A stretch of 64,000 nucleotides of DNA from Dechloromonas sp. HYN0024 (GCF_003441615.1 NZ_CP031842.1:2240001-2304000); one strand, 5' to 3'; positions 20,013 through 30,280 are shown, counted from the stretch's first letter. Numbers and translations: made by a program. Notes: a model not told the origin generated them from the letters alone.

Positions 20013-21962
20013 GTGAATAATCCTTTATCCGCCGCCAACGCCATCCTGCTTGTCGGCCATCCCAACGTCGGAAAATCGGTCCTTTTTCATCGCCTGACCG
20101 GCGCCTACGTCAATGTCTCGAACTATCCCGGCACGACCGTCGAAGTTACCCGCGCCAACGCCCGCTTCGACCGCGAGGCGGTGCTTCTCGACACGCCCGG
20201 TGTGCTTGCCCTGCCCTCGCGCAGCGATGACGAACGGGCGACCATGCAGGCTCTGCTCAACGAATCGTCGCGTTGCCTGATTCAGGTCGGCGACGCCAAA
20301 AACCTGCGCCGTACCCTGACCCTGACCGCCCTGCTCGGCGAACTCGGCGTGCCGATGGTACTAGCCCTCAACATGCACGATGAGGCTGCTGCCCGCGGCG
20401 TCATGGTCGATATTCCGGGACTGGCCGAAGAACTTGGCATTCCTGTGCTGGCCACCGTCGCCACTGGCGGCGAGGGCATCGGCGAACTGACCCACGGCCT
20501 CGGCCACGCCACCCGGGCCGAAGCGCTGCTGCGCTACGATCCGGACATCGAGGCCGACATCGGACGGATGGCCGATGCCATCACCCGCCTCGCCCCCCAC
20601 CCGCAACTCGCCGCCCGCGGTCTGGCCATTCTCTATCTCGGTGGCGACTCGGTCGTCGCCGACTGGCTGGCCGAACACGCCGGCGGTCAATTCACGCAAC
20701 TGGAAAATCTGCGCCAGGCGGCCTCCGACCGTGCCGAAGGCGATCTTCCTGCCCTCCTCGCCCGCGAACGCACGGAAGCTGCCGACACGCTGGCAGCCAG
20801 CGTCATCCAGCGTGCTGTCCGGGGTAGTCCGCTGCTCTCGCAACGCCTCGGGCAATATGTCGTGCATCCGCTCTGGGGCGTGCCCATCCTGCTTGCCGTG
20901 CTCTATGCCGTCTACCAGTTCGTCGGCGTATTTGGGGCCAGCGTACTGGTTGGCCTGATGGAAAAGGATCTTTTCGAAGGCATTCTCAATCCGGCCTTTA
21001 CCGATATAGTCGACGCGGCGCTCGGCGCCGGCTGGCTGCAGGAACTGCTGGTCGGCCAGTACGGCCTGTGGACCATGGGCATGACCTACGCGCTCGCCTT
21101 GATCCTGCCCATCGTCACCACCTTCTTCTTCGCCTTCGGCGTGCTTGAGGATTCCGGCTACCTGCCCCGCCTGACCGTCATCGCCAACCGGCTCTTCGCG
21201 CTGATCGGCCTTAACGGCCGCGCCGTGCTGCCCATGGTCCTCGGTTTGGGCTGTGTAACCATGGCGACGCTGACGACGCGCATCCTGCATAGCCCGCGCG
21301 AGCGGCTGATCACCATCTTCCTGCTCGCTCTGGCGATTCCCTGCTCGGCCCAACTGGGGGTGGTGCTCGGCATGCTTGGCGGTGTTTCCTTTACTGCTGT
21401 TCTGATTTGGGCTTTGGCCATGGTCGGCATCCTCCTGCTTGCCGGCTTCCTCGCCGCCAAACTCATTCCCGGGCGGCGCATCCCGCTGGTCACCGAACTG
21501 CCCCCGATGCGCCTGCCGATCATCGCCAATGTCCTCAAGAAGACCGGCGGTCGGCTGAAGTGGTATCTGGTAGAAGTTATCCCGCTCTTCCTGCTCGGCA
21601 CCTTCATCATGTTCGCCCTCGACAAGTCCGGCGCCTTGCCGGCCATCATCGAAGCTGGCGAGCCGCTGGTTTCCGGCTGGCTTGGTCTGCCCAAGGAAGC
21701 TTCGGCCGCCTTCGTCATGGGTTTCCTGCGTCGCGACTTCGGCGCCACCGGCCTGTTCGCCATGGCCCATAGCCTCGACCCGATCCAGGCGGTCGTTGGC
21801 ATGATCACCATTACCCTGTTCATCCCCTGCTTCGCCAGCCTCATGATGATGGTCAAGGAACAGGGCGCCAAGGTCGCCATCGGCATGGTCGCCGTCATCG
21901 TACCCTTCGCTTTCCTCATCGGCGGCCTGTTCAATATTCTTCTGCGGGCAGTCTGGTCATGA
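20013..21962 (+). CDS. feoB: Ferrous iron transporter FeoB
   Basis: A 649-residue Fe(II) transporter. The N-terminal G domain has G1 GHPNVGKS (15-22), switch NYPGTTVE, G3 DTPG and a G4-like NMHD. A helical domain follows, then a membrane part with two Gate regions (FFFAFGVLEDSGYLPR and GFLRRDFGATGLF). It is shorter than E. coli FeoB (773). The start is a GTG; no nearby ATG fits. Gene order is feoB then feoA, the reverse of the common order. The 129 bases upstream show no clear Fur or FNR site. Confidence 0.95.
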   Translation: MNNPLSAANAILLVGHPNVGKSVLFHRLTGAYVNVSNYPGTTVEVTRANARFDREAVLLDTPGVLALPSRSDDERATMQALLNESSRCLIQVGDAKNLRRTLTLTALLGELGVPMVLALNMHDEAAARGVMVDIPGLAEELGIPVLATVATGGEGIGELTHGLGHATRAEALLRYDPDIEADIGRMADAITRLAPHPQLAARGLAILYLGGDSVVADWLAEHAGGQFTQLENLRQAASDRAEGDLPALLARERTEAADTLAASVIQRAVRGSPLLSQRLGQYVVHPLWGVPILLAVLYAVYQFVGVFGASVLVGLMEKDLFEGILNPAFTDIVDAALGAGWLQELLVGQYGLWTMGMTYALALILPIVTTFFFAFGVLEDSGYLPRLTVIANRLFALIGLNGRAVLPMVLGLGCVTMATLTTRILHSPRERLITIFLLALAIPCSAQLGVVLGMLGGVSFTAVLIWALAMVGILLLAGFLAAKLIPGRRIPLVTELPPMRLPIIANVLKKTGGRLKWYLVEVIPLFLLGTFIMFALDKSGALPAIIEAGEPLVSGWLGLPKEASAAFVMGFLRRDFGATGLFAMAHSLDPIQAVVGMITITLFIPCFASLMMMVKEQGAKVAIGMVAVIVPFAFLIGGLFNILLRAVWS

Positions 21963-22216
21963 GCCCCAAACACGAAGCCCGCCTACCCCTGGCCTTCATC
22001 CCGCCCGGCACCGAAGTCCGTCTCGCTGCACTGGGCGAAGAAATCGACCCGCTCCAGCGCGAACAACTGACCGCCTATGGCCTGGCCGAGAATCGCCCAC
22101 TCCGGGTGCTCCAGCAACGCCCGATGACGGTGATCCTGGCTGACGAGGTCGAATTGGCCTTGGAACATGCCGTAGCCAGACATATCTGGGTGGAGAAATT
22201 TCCTCCAGCAGCCTGA
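21959..22216 (+). CDS. feoA: FeoA-domain protein
   Basis: An 85-residue SH3-like FeoA protein, the cytoplasmic partner of FeoB. It shows the expected short beta-rich pattern ending VELALEHAVARHIWVE. Its ATG overlaps the feoB stop by four bases (ATGA), so translation is coupled and stoichiometric expression is likely. Confidence 0.85.
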   Translation: MSPKHEARLPLAFIPPGTEVRLAALGEEIDPLQREQLTAYGLAENRPLRVLQQRPMTVILADEVELALEHAVARHIWVEKFPPAA

Positions 22217-22284
22217 CTGCTATCCAGCCATTTTATGGGTCACGGGGATGTCTTGGAACTATGGCAATTCCCGTGGCATGACCT

Positions 22285-22370
22285 TTGAACTCCGCCCTTG
22301 AGGGGCGTCTCACTTTTTCTTGGCGAAGCAAAAGAAAATACGCCCGCCAGCAAGGCGGAACCCCAAGCCA
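22285..22370. repeat. Intergenic element with TTTTCTTGGCGAAGCAAAAGAAAA core
   Basis: Between feoA and selD, the stretch around 22313-22340 carries a CTTTTTCTTGGCGAAGC-AAAAGAAAA core flanked by GC-rich arms (GGGGCGTCTC, ACGCCCGCCAGCAAGGCGG). From memory, close relatives of this core recur in many proteobacterial intergenic regions, and short frames over it are often misannotated. Copy number in this genome is unknown. Confidence 0.4.
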
Positions 22371-22401
22371 ATCAGTCGACTACCCAAAGTCAGTCAGTGG
22401 G

Positions 22402-23448
22402 TCACACGAAGTCAATCCCTGGCACACCTTCACTGACCTCACCGATCACCGACACATGCGAAAAGCCCTGTTGCAGGAACAGCGACAACACTTCGGTGAC
22501 GGTATCGGGCGTACATGACACAAGCAGGCCACCCGACGTCTGGGGATCGGTGATCAGTGTTTTCGCCGCGTTGTCCAGGTTGGCGGCCAGCGTAACGCCA
22601 TCGCCGTAGCTGGTCCAGTTGCGGCCCGAAGCACCCGTCATATGGCCAGCCTCAACGAATTCGCGGGCGCGCGGCAAAAGCGGCAGGTCGGCATAGTTAA
22701 CCATGGCACGCAGGCCGCTGCCCTTGCAGACTTCCATCAGATGTCCGGCCAGGCCAAAACCGGTGACATCGGTCACGGCGTTTACGCCGTCAAGGCAGGC
22801 CAGCATCGGCCCCGGCGTATTGAGCTGGGTGGTGGTGACGACCATCGCTTCGTAATCGCTGGCATGGAGCAGATCCTTCTTCAGCGCGGCGCTATAGACA
22901 CCGACGCCAAGCGGCTTGCCGAGAATCAGCTTGTCACCCGGCCGGGCTCCCGAATTTCGCTTGAGATGAGCCGGATTGACGATACCAATGGCGACCAACC
23001 CGTAAATTGGCTCGACCGAGTCGATGGTGTGACCGCCGGCAATCGGTATGCAGGCGGCGCGGCAGACGGCCTCGCCCCCTTGCAGGATCTTGCCGATGGT
23101 TTCAAGCGGCAGGGTATTGACCGGCATGCCGACAATGGCCAGGGCAAAAAGCGGGGTGCCGCCCATGGCGTACACGTCGGAGATGGCATTGGTGGCGGCG
23201 ATGCGGCCGAAATCATAGGGGTCGTCGACGATAGGCATGAAAAAATCGGTCGTCGCGACAATCGCCTGCTGGGCATTGATCTGGTAAACCGCTGCGTCGT
23301 CACAGGTTTCGGTACCAACCAGCAATTGCGGCGGAATGATGCCGGATGGCGCTCCGGCGAGAATCTTCTGCAATACGGCGGGCGCAATTTTGCAGCCGCA
23401 GCCTCCTCCGTGGGAGAGCTGGGTCAATCTGATTTTTTCTTCGGGCAC
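22402..23448 (-). CDS. selD: Selenide, water dikinase SelD
   Basis: A 348-residue enzyme making selenophosphate from selenide and ATP for selenocysteine or selenouridine. Starting at the GTG at 23448 places the active-site residues at Cys17, Cys19 and Lys20 (LSHGGGCGCK), exactly as in E. coli SelD, and puts GAGAGAA upstream. An in-frame TTG eight codons earlier is less likely. The active site carries Cys, not Sec. Asp-rich ATP-binding segments (ETCDDAAVY, ATTDFFMPIVDDPYDFG) are intact. No selA, selB or selU is in the window. Confidence 0.95.
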   Translation of the reverse strand: MPEEKIRLTQLSHGGGCGCKIAPAVLQKILAGAPSGIIPPQLLVGTETCDDAAVYQINAQQAIVATTDFFMPIVDDPYDFGRIAATNAISDVYAMGGTPLFALAIVGMPVNTLPLETIGKILQGGEAVCRAACIPIAGGHTIDSVEPIYGLVAIGIVNPAHLKRNSGARPGDKLILGKPLGVGVYSAALKKDLLHASDYEAMVVTTTQLNTPGPMLACLDGVNAVTDVTGFGLAGHLMEVCKGSGLRAMVNYADLPLLPRAREFVEAGHMTGASGRNWTSYGDGVTLAANLDNAAKTLITDPQTSGGLLVSCTPDTVTEVLSLFLQQGFSHVSVIGEVSEGVPGIDFV

Positions 23449-23478
23449 GGCTGTTCTCTCGTCAAACTGCAATTATTT

Positions 23479-23685
23479 TTATTCGGCGTCGAAACCGGCA
23501 TCCTCGATGGCATTGACCAGCGCATCACGGCTCACCACCTGCGCATCGAAAGCCACTCTGGCTTCCGCCGCTTCCAGCGACACCTCAGCGCCGCTCACGC
23601 CGGACAGGCTGCTCAGCACACCGGTGATATTCCTGACGCACCCCTGGCAACTCATGCCACCCACCTTGATTACCGTATTTTCCAT
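23479..23685 (-). CDS. Heavy-metal-associated (CopZ-like) chaperone
   Basis: A 68-residue HMA-domain protein with the Cu(I)-binding motif GGMSCQGC (C13, C16) and the ferredoxin-like beta-alpha-beta pattern ending VNAIEDAGFDAE. It probably delivers copper to the P-type ATPase encoded 1.8 kb upstream on the same strand. It lies five bases after the GGDEF-EAL gene. Confidence 0.92.
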   Translation of the reverse strand: MENTVIKVGGMSCQGCVRNITGVLSSLSGVSGAEVSLEAAEARVAFDAQVVSRDALVNAIEDAGFDAE

Positions 23686-23690
23686 GCCAT

Positions 23691-25457
23691 CTACCTGTTT
23701 CTGAAGGGTTGCTGACGAAGGATTTCCGTCATTTTTGCCGCCGCAATCGGACGACTGAAATAATAGCCTTGCGCCATGTCACAGCCCATTTTACGCAATT
23801 GCGCCAACTGTTCGCCAGTTTCAACGCCTTCGGCCAGCACCGTGATGCGCAAGCTACGCCCCATGCTGACAATGGTCGAGGCAATGGCCCAGTCGTCCGG
23901 GTCGGTTTCCAGATCATTGACGAAGGAACGGTCAATTTTCAGTTTGCCCACCGGGAAGCGCTTGAGATAAGCCAGTGAGGAATAACCCGTGCCGAAATCG
24001 TCGAGTGACAACTCGACCCCCATGCGATGCAGCGCCGACAACATGCCCAGATTGACGTCAGCATCGTGCATCACGGTACGCTCCGTCAGTTCAAGTTCAA
24101 GCAAGCCGGCATCAAGCCCGGTCGAGGCCAGCGCGCCGGCGACCATCTCGACAAACCCCTGCTGGCGAAACTGGACGGGGGCCACGTTGACGGCCATGAC
24201 CAACGGCGGCAGGCCCTCGTCGTACCAGGCCTTGGCCTGACGACAGGCTTCGCACAGGACCCAGTCGCCAATCGGATTGATAAGTCCGGTTTCTTCGGCA
24301 ATATGAATGAAACTATCCGGCATGATCAGGCCAAGATCAGGGTGCTGCCACCGGATCAGGGCCTCGACGCCGATCACCACGCCCGATTCAAGGTGCACCA
24401 GTGGCTGGTAGTGGAGAATGAATTCGTTCTGCGTCAGGGCGCGGCGGAGATTGCTTTCCATGAGCAGACGATCAAGCGTCGCCGTGTTCATCTCGGCGGC
24501 GTAAAACTGGAACGCGTTACGACCCAGTTCCTTGGCCCGATACATCGCCGTATCGGCATTCTTGAGCAGGGTTTCGAGATCAAGCCCGTCATGCGGGTAA
24601 ATGCAGATGCCGAGTGAGGGCGTCACCGTCAGTTCGTGCCCCACCACCTTGAACGGCCGGGCGAAGACGTCAATCAGGCGACGCGCCACTTCGGCCGCTG
24701 CTGCCGAATGGAACCCCGGCATGGAAAATATGAATTCGTCGCCCCCCAGGCGAGCCACGGTATCGATGCGCCGTACCGCGCTATCTAAGCGATGCGCCAC
24801 CTGGCACAACAACTCGTCACCAACACTGTGCCCAAGGGAGTCATTGACCCGCTTGAAATGGTCGAGATCGAGAAAGATGACGGCAATTTGGCTCTGCTCG
24901 CGCTCAGCCGCAGCAATCAACTGGACGAAACGTTGGCGTAATAGACGCCGATTGGGGAGGCCGGTCAGTGCATCGTAATCGGCCAACTCGCTGATGCGCT
25001 GTTCGGCCGCCTTCTGCACCGATATGTCGAGCAGGGTACCGACCGAAGCTGGACGCCCCTCAAATGCCGATGGCGCGCCGTACACCATGGCCGGGAAGGT
25101 CGAGCCATCCTTGCGCACCGCTGTCACTTCATAGCGACTCCCGGGAGTGCCGGCTGCCCGCGCCAGCATTTCTTCGGCAACGGCGGCCTGCTGCTCGGGA
25201 ACGATGACGTCGAGTGGCCCCATGCCAGCCACCATTTCCTCGCTGGCATACCCGAAGAGGCGTGACATGCATGGATTGACGTACTTGAAGCGCTGATCCT
25301 GCAAGATGTAGATACCAACCAGCGCGGCCTCCATCGTTGTCTGGAAAATTGCCTCGCGCTCGGTCAACGGGGCTGGATTGCCTGGGACGGCAACGTTTTC
25401 GTCGCCCTCTCCGGCATCACTCTGCCCGACTGTTGTTCCCGCACCGCCTGTGACCAT
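23691..25457 (-). CDS. PAS-GGDEF-EAL cyclic-di-GMP enzyme
   Basis: A 588-residue cytoplasmic protein: PAS (about 33-150), GGDEF (about 160-320) with an intact RLGGDEF signature, and EAL (about 335-580) with EALIRW, ELTERTVMHD and DDFGTGYSSLAYLKRFP. Both catalytic domains keep their key residues, so it could make or degrade cyclic-di-GMP; net activity cannot be told from sequence. No membrane span is seen. It sits between copA and the copper chaperone on one strand, which hints at a link between copper or redox state and signalling. Confidence 0.93.
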   Translation of the reverse strand: MVTGGAGTTVGQSDAGEGDENVAVPGNPAPLTEREAIFQTTMEAALVGIYILQDQRFKYVNPCMSRLFGYASEEMVAGMGPLDVIVPEQQAAVAEEMLARAAGTPGSRYEVTAVRKDGSTFPAMVYGAPSAFEGRPASVGTLLDISVQKAAEQRISELADYDALTGLPNRRLLRQRFVQLIAAAEREQSQIAVIFLDLDHFKRVNDSLGHSVGDELLCQVAHRLDSAVRRIDTVARLGGDEFIFSMPGFHSAAAAEVARRLIDVFARPFKVVGHELTVTPSLGICIYPHDGLDLETLLKNADTAMYRAKELGRNAFQFYAAEMNTATLDRLLMESNLRRALTQNEFILHYQPLVHLESGVVIGVEALIRWQHPDLGLIMPDSFIHIAEETGLINPIGDWVLCEACRQAKAWYDEGLPPLVMAVNVAPVQFRQQGFVEMVAGALASTGLDAGLLELELTERTVMHDADVNLGMLSALHRMGVELSLDDFGTGYSSLAYLKRFPVGKLKIDRSFVNDLETDPDDWAIASTIVSMGRSLRITVLAEGVETGEQLAQLRKMGCDMAQGYYFSRPIAAAKMTEILRQQPFRNR

Positions 25458-25482
25458 CCAGACCCCTAATACCTGCTTCCAT

Positions 25483-27645
25483 TCAGCGCCCTGGTCGCCA
25501 GCGCTTCAACAGCAGCGAGTTCGACACGACCGACACTGAACTCATCGCCATCGCAGCCCCCGCCACCACCGGGTTGAGTAGACCCAACGCAGCTAGCGGA
25601 ATTCCCATCACATTGTAGATGAAGGCAAAGAAAAGATTTTGCCGAATTTTCCCCAAGGTGGCCGCCGATAGGTCGATTGCGTCGACCACGCCGAGCAGGT
25701 CGCCACGAATCAGGGTGAGGTCGGCTGCCTCGACGGCCGCATCTGAACCGGCGCCGATAGCAAAACTGACATCGGCTGCAGCCAGAGCCGGAGCATCGTT
25801 GATGCCATCACCGACCATCGCCACCAGGCCGCCAGTAGTCTTCAATTCAGCAATGGCGGCTGCCTTGTCGCCGGGCAGGATGCCAGCCCGGAACTCGGCA
25901 ATACCTGCCTCGGCAGCAATCGCGGCGGCCGTTGCCGCATTGTCGCCGGTCAGCATGACCACCCGGATACCCCGCTCACGCAGACGCTCGACAGCCGCCC
26001 GCGACGTTGGCCGCAAGGCATCAGCGATGGCCAGCAAGGCCAGCACAACCTCGCCCTCGGCGAGCACCACGACCGTCTTGCCGGTCCGCTGCAAATCGAC
26101 CACGGCAGGATCGGCATCCAGCCCCAACCAGGCCGGCGATCCGAGGCGCAAGCTGCGGCCACCGACTTTACCGTGGACACCATGCCCGGGAAGCGCCTTG
26201 AAATTATCCGCTTTCTCCAGAGCGCCCGCGCCGTGCGCCGCAATCACCGCCCTGGCCAGGGGATGCTCGGAATTGCTTTCGAGTGCGGCGGCCAGACTGA
26301 GCGCCTCCTGGCGCGACATGCCGTAGGAGACCACATCGGTGATCTGCGGCGTGCCGCAAGTCAGCGTTCCCGTCTTGTCGAGGGCAAGCACGGTGATTTT
26401 CTCGGCCCGCTCGAGAGCCTCGGCATTCTTGACCAGGATGCCGGCCCGCGCTCCCTGCCCGGTGCCGACCATGATCGCCGTCGGCGTTGCCAGACCAAGC
26501 GCACAAGGACAAGCAATGACGAGCACGGCAACGGCATTGACCAGCGCCTCGGCAAACAGCCCGGTAGTCCACCACCAGCCGGCAAAAGTGAGGAGTGCGA
26601 TGACGCACACCGTCGGCACGAAAATCGCCGAAATCTGGTCGGCCAGCCGCTGCACCGGGGCCTTCGAGCCCTGCGCCTCGCCGACCATGCGGATGATCCC
26701 GGCGAGCAAGGTATGTTCGCCCACGCCGGTGGCGCGACAGCGCATCGCCCCATGACCATTGGTCGTCGCGGCAAAAACCTTGTCCCTCACGTGCTTGCCC
26801 ACTGGCATGCTCTCTCCGGTCAGCATCGACTCGTTAACGCTCGATTCGCCATCGATCAACTCACCATCGACCGGCACGCTTTCACCCGGCCGAACGAGAA
26901 AGACGTCGCCTGGCATCAGGCTGTCCACCGGCAGGTCTACCCACTGCCCATCCCGTTCGACGCGCGCCGTCTTCGGTTGCAGGCGGATCAGCGACTCGAT
27001 GGCCTCGGAAGTCCGCGCCTTGGCGCGCGCCTCCAGCAGTTTGCCAAGGAGGACCAGCGTAATGACTGCCGCCCCGGCTTCGAAATAGACATGCTGATTG
27101 AGCCCGAACACCGTCACCACGGTCGAAAATCCCCAGGCCATGCTGGTACCGAGGGCGACCAGCACGTCCATATTGGCGCCCCCCCCACGCAAGGACTTGA
27201 ACGCACCGTCGTAAAAACGCCAGCCGATCCAGAACTGCACCGGCGTCGCCAAGGCAAGTTGCAGCCAGCGCGGCAACTCGTTCATGGCGCCATGGTCGCC
27301 GACCATGAATATCATCTGGCCAACCAGCGGCAGGCTGAGGGCCACGGCAATCCAGAAGCGGCGGAGTTCACGGCGATAGACTTGCAGCTTTTCGGCCTTT
27401 TCCCGCTCCCGGGTCTGCTTATCGACCACCGCCGCCGAGAACCCGGCCTTGGCCACGGCAGCTAGCACCGCCGCCTCATCAGCGGCCGCCGACAGACGGA
27501 CTCGCGCCCGTTCAGCGGCCAGATTGACATTGGCCTGCATGCCAGTCTGGCGGTTTAAGACTTTCTCCAGTCGGGCCGAACAAGCGGCACAGGTCATGCC
27601 GCCGATGGCAAACTCGACGACCCGGCTGGCATCGGACTCGGTCAT
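25483..27645 (-). CDS. copA: Copper-translocating P1B-type ATPase
   Basis: A 720-residue Cu(I) pump. One N-terminal HMA domain (GGMTCAAC), the TGES actuator loop, the CPC membrane motif in [13 protein letters not shown], the phosphorylated DKTGTL and the hinge [10 protein letters not shown] are all present. It exports Cu(I) or loads it into cuproenzymes such as cbb3 oxidase. The ATG at 27645 is chosen because it overlaps the universal stress protein stop (ATGA) and begins directly before the HMA domain. Confidence 0.95.
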   Translation of the reverse strand: MTESDASRVVEFAIGGMTCAACSARLEKVLNRQTGMQANVNLAAERARVRLSAAADEAAVLAAVAKAGFSAAVVDKQTREREKAEKLQVYRRELRRFWIAVALSLPLVGQMIFMVGDHGAMNELPRWLQLALATPVQFWIGWRFYDGAFKSLRGGGANMDVLVALGTSMAWGFSTVVTVFGLNQHVYFEAGAAVITLVLLGKLLEARAKARTSEAIESLIRLQPKTARVERDGQWVDLPVDSLMPGDVFLVRPGESVPVDGELIDGESSVNESMLTGESMPVGKHVRDKVFAATTNGHGAMRCRATGVGEHTLLAGIIRMVGEAQGSKAPVQRLADQISAIFVPTVCVIALLTFAGWWWTTGLFAEALVNAVAVLVIACPCALGLATPTAIMVGTGQGARAGILVKNAEALERAEKITVLALDKTGTLTCGTPQITDVVSYGMSRQEALSLAAALESNSEHPLARAVIAAHGAGALEKADNFKALPGHGVHGKVGGRSLRLGSPAWLGLDADPAVVDLQRTGKTVVVLAEGEVVLALLAIADALRPTSRAAVERLRERGIRVVMLTGDNAATAAAIAAEAGIAEFRAGILPGDKAAAIAELKTTGGLVAMVGDGINDAPALAAADVSFAIGAGSDAAVEAADLTLIRGDLLGVVDAIDLSAATLGKIRQNLFFAFIYNVMGIPLAALGLLNPVVAGAAMAMSSVSVVSNSLLLKRWRPGR

Positions 27646-28067
27646 TTGACGAGCAAAACCGGGCAAGGGGTCAGATGCAGGACACGACTGGCCACCGAGC
27701 CCATGATCAGCTCGGCCATGCCACCCCGACCGTGCGATCCCATCACGATGAGGTCGCAAGCCAATTCACCGGCCACCCTTGTGATCACTTCGGCCGGCTG
27801 GCCAACATGAATGTGCGTCGTATGAAAGCGTCCCGCCGCATTGAGTTTCATTTGCGCCTCGGCCAGATGTTCCTGCCCCTCTTCGAGATAGTAGCCATGC
27901 AGCGTCTCCTTGCCGACATGGGCCTGAACCCGTCCGATTGGAATGGGGGCATGGACATGCAGCAGGTGAATCTCTGGCACTTCGCGAAACCAACTGACGT
28001 GCGTAATCAAATGGTCTACGGCGCGCAAGGAGCAGGTCGAGCCGTCAACCGGCAAAAGAATTTTCAT
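27642..28067 (-). CDS. Universal stress protein, UspA family
   Basis: A 141-residue Usp-fold protein beginning [10 protein letters not shown] and ending with the nucleotide-binding signature [19 protein letters not shown] and PVLLVK. Usp proteins bind ATP and respond to stress or anaerobiosis. It lies 14 bases after the TauE/SafE-like gene and overlaps copA by four bases, so it belongs to the same operon. Confidence 0.9.
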   Translation of the reverse strand: MKILLPVDGSTCSLRAVDHLITHVSWFREVPEIHLLHVHAPIPIGRVQAHVGKETLHGYYLEEGQEHLAEAQMKLNAAGRFHTTHIHVGQPAEVITRVAGELACDLIVMGSHGRGGMAELIMGSVASRVLHLTPCPVLLVK

Positions 28068-28081
28068 GATGTACGTCCCGA

Positions 28082-28753
28082 TTAAAGCCAACCTGCCAAT
28101 CTCAGCCAGCCAATAAATCCATATAGCCCAAAGCCTAGCACCAAGAGGCCGGACGAGATACGTATGACAGCGCGATGCAAAAATTCGTTCAATCGGGCCA
28201 GTACCATGCCGGCGAGCAGGAGATTGGGCAGCGTCCCCAGACCGAAAGCCAGCATCATCAGACTGCCACGCGTCGCCGAACCGGCTGTCAGCGCACTGGC
28301 CAATGCGCTATACACCAAGCCGCAAGGCAGCCAGCCCCACAGCAAGCCAAGCGGGAACGCCTGGGCAATAGTGCGGGCCGGGATAAAGCGTCGGGTCAGC
28401 GGTTGCAGATGACGCCAGAGTTTTTGTCCGATTCGTTCGGTAAAGGCCAGCGCACGGGTGATGCCGAGCAGATACAGCCCGAGCGCAACGAGCATCAGGT
28501 TGGCGACAAAATAGAGGAACAGCCGGGCCGGAACCTGCCCCTCCAGCCCCATGCTGGCGGCACCCAGAGCACCGGCGATGGCACCTGCCACGGCATAGGA
28601 CAGGATGCGCCCGCCGTTGTAGGCAAGGTGCATCGACCAGCGGGCGGTGGCACCCATCGACAGGGCTCCGACGATGCCGCCACACATGCCGACGCAATGG
28701 GTGCCGCCGAGCAGGCCAACGAGAAAAAGGGCAAGGAAGCCGGAATCAGGCAT
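28082..28753 (-). CDS. TauE/SafE-like (UreH/DsbD-type) membrane protein
   Basis: A 223-residue inner-membrane protein with about six spans. The family signature GLLGGTHCVGMCGGIVGAL is present with its two Cys; a second repeat contains LPCGLVYSALA. Members are found beside cbb3 oxidase and copper genes and are thought to take part in metal or thiol handling for cytochrome oxidase maturation. The position between hemN and usp/copA fits that role. Confidence 0.85.
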   Translation of the reverse strand: MPDSGFLALFLVGLLGGTHCVGMCGGIVGALSMGATARWSMHLAYNGGRILSYAVAGAIAGALGAASMGLEGQVPARLFLYFVANLMLVALGLYLLGITRALAFTERIGQKLWRHLQPLTRRFIPARTIAQAFPLGLLWGWLPCGLVYSALASALTAGSATRGSLMMLAFGLGTLPNLLLAGMVLARLNEFLHRAVIRISSGLLVLGFGLYGFIGWLRLAGWL

Positions 28754-28808
28754 CGGGCGGAATCAGGCAAAGCGAGGCGAGCAGTGTACACCGCTCGCCC
28801 GCCACCGA

Positions 28809-30212
28809 TCAGATAACCTTCGAGTACGTCGCCCGCTGACGCCCGGCCCGCAGATAGCGGTCGAAAACCATCGAAATGATGCGCACGAGGAGGCGACCCG
28901 GCGGCAGGACGGTAATCCATTCGCGGTCAATCTTGAGCAGGCCGGCTCGCTCCATTTCCTTCATGTCGTCCAGTTCGGCCTCAAAATACTTGCGGAAGTC
29001 GATCAGGTGGGCACTTTCAATGCTTTCGATAGACAGTTCGAAATGACACATCAGTGCCTGGATGATGGAACGGCGCAGGATATCGTCAGCCGTCAGCTCA
29101 ATGCCGCGGAACACCGGCAGCGAACCGGTATCGATGGCATCGTAGTATTCGTCGGCAGTCTTGACGTTCTGGTAGTAGCTCGGTCCGACCTTGCTGATCG
29201 ACGAAATGCCGAAAGACAGCATGTCGCAGTCGGCGTAGGTCGAATAGCCCTGAAAATTGCGATGCAGGCGGCCCTGACGCTGAGCCACGGCAAGTTCGTC
29301 ATCCGGCTTGGCGAAGTGATCCATGCCAATGAAGACATAACCGTTATCAGTCAGCTTCTTGATGGCCAGCGCCAGAATCTGCAGCTTGGTATCGGCCGAC
29401 GGCAGGTCGGCATCATTGATCCGGCGCTGCGGCTTGAACATGCTTGGCATGTGGGCGTAGTTGTAGATCGACAGGCGATCCGGGTCCATCGCCAGAACCC
29501 GTTCGATGGTCCGGTTGAAACCCATGACGGTCTGGTGCGGCAGACCGTAGATCAGGTCAACCGAAACCGACTTGAAGCCATTGGCGCGCGCATCGCGGAT
29601 CACGCTGTAGGTTTCTTCCTCGCTCTGGACACGATTGACCGCGACCTGAACGCGCTCGTCGAAATCCTGAACACCGACGCTCATCCGATTGAAGCCGAGT
29701 TCGCCGAGCAGGGCAACAGTCGCCGTATCGACCTTGCGCGGGTCGACTTCGATCGAATATTCGCCGCCATCCAGCAGCTTGAAATGCTTGCGCGTCTCGC
29801 CCATGAGCTGTCGCATTTCGTCATGCGACAGGAAAGTCGGCGTACCGCCGCCCCAATGCAACTGGATGACCTCGTGCTCGCCATCGCGACCTTCCAGCGC
29901 CGCCGCCTGCATATCCAGCTCCTTGGCCAGATATTTCAGATATTTGCCGCTGCGCCCATGATCCTTGGTAATGATCTTGTTACACGCACAGTAGTAGCAA
30001 ATGGTGTTGCAGAAAGGGATGTGGAAGTATAATGAGAGCGGTCGACTAATCCCGCCGATGTTGCGTTTGCCCAGCCACAGGTTGGCGGCCTCGGCATCAA
30101 AGGCTTCAACGAAGCGGTCGGCCGTCGGATAAGACGTGTAACGTGGACCGTTGACGTCAAAACGGCGAATGATCTGGGGATCGAAGACGAGGTTTTCGGT
30201 TGCGAAATTCAT
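28809..30212 (-). CDS. hemN: Oxygen-independent coproporphyrinogen III dehydrogenase HemN
   Basis: A 467-residue radical-SAM enzyme converting coproporphyrinogen III to protoporphyrinogen IX without oxygen. The 4Fe-4S motif is C68-x3-C72-x2-C75 (FHIPFCNTICYYCAC) and the PRYTSYPTAD opening is typical of true HemN. The start is ATG 30212 rather than a TTG four codons upstream. An FNR box lies 55-68 bases upstream, fitting induction at low oxygen. Confidence 0.96.
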   Translation of the reverse strand: MNFATENLVFDPQIIRRFDVNGPRYTSYPTADRFVEAFDAEAANLWLGKRNIGGISRPLSLYFHIPFCNTICYYCACNKIITKDHGRSGKYLKYLAKELDMQAAALEGRDGEHEVIQLHWGGGTPTFLSHDEMRQLMGETRKHFKLLDGGEYSIEVDPRKVDTATVALLGELGFNRMSVGVQDFDERVQVAVNRVQSEEETYSVIRDARANGFKSVSVDLIYGLPHQTVMGFNRTIERVLAMDPDRLSIYNYAHMPSMFKPQRRINDADLPSADTKLQILALAIKKLTDNGYVFIGMDHFAKPDDELAVAQRQGRLHRNFQGYSTYADCDMLSFGISSISKVGPSYYQNVKTADEYYDAIDTGSLPVFRGIELTADDILRRSIIQALMCHFELSIESIESAHLIDFRKYFEAELDDMKEMERAGLLKIDREWITVLPPGRLLVRIISMVFDRYLRAGRQRATYSKVI

Positions 30213-30266
30213 TGGGCCAGCCAAAAAAAGTAGGTCTGATTATGTTCGGAAGGTTCGAATTTATGG

Positions 30267-30280
30267 TTGACATGGATCAA
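30267..30280. promoter_or_regulatory. FNR box between hemN and fnr
   Basis: TTGACATGGATCAA matches the FNR consensus TTGATNNNNATCAA at nine of ten fixed bases. It lies 18 bases before the fnr ATG and 55 bases before hemN. The placement would allow activation of hemN and repression (autoregulation) of fnr; the assignment of roles is inferred. Confidence 0.8.
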
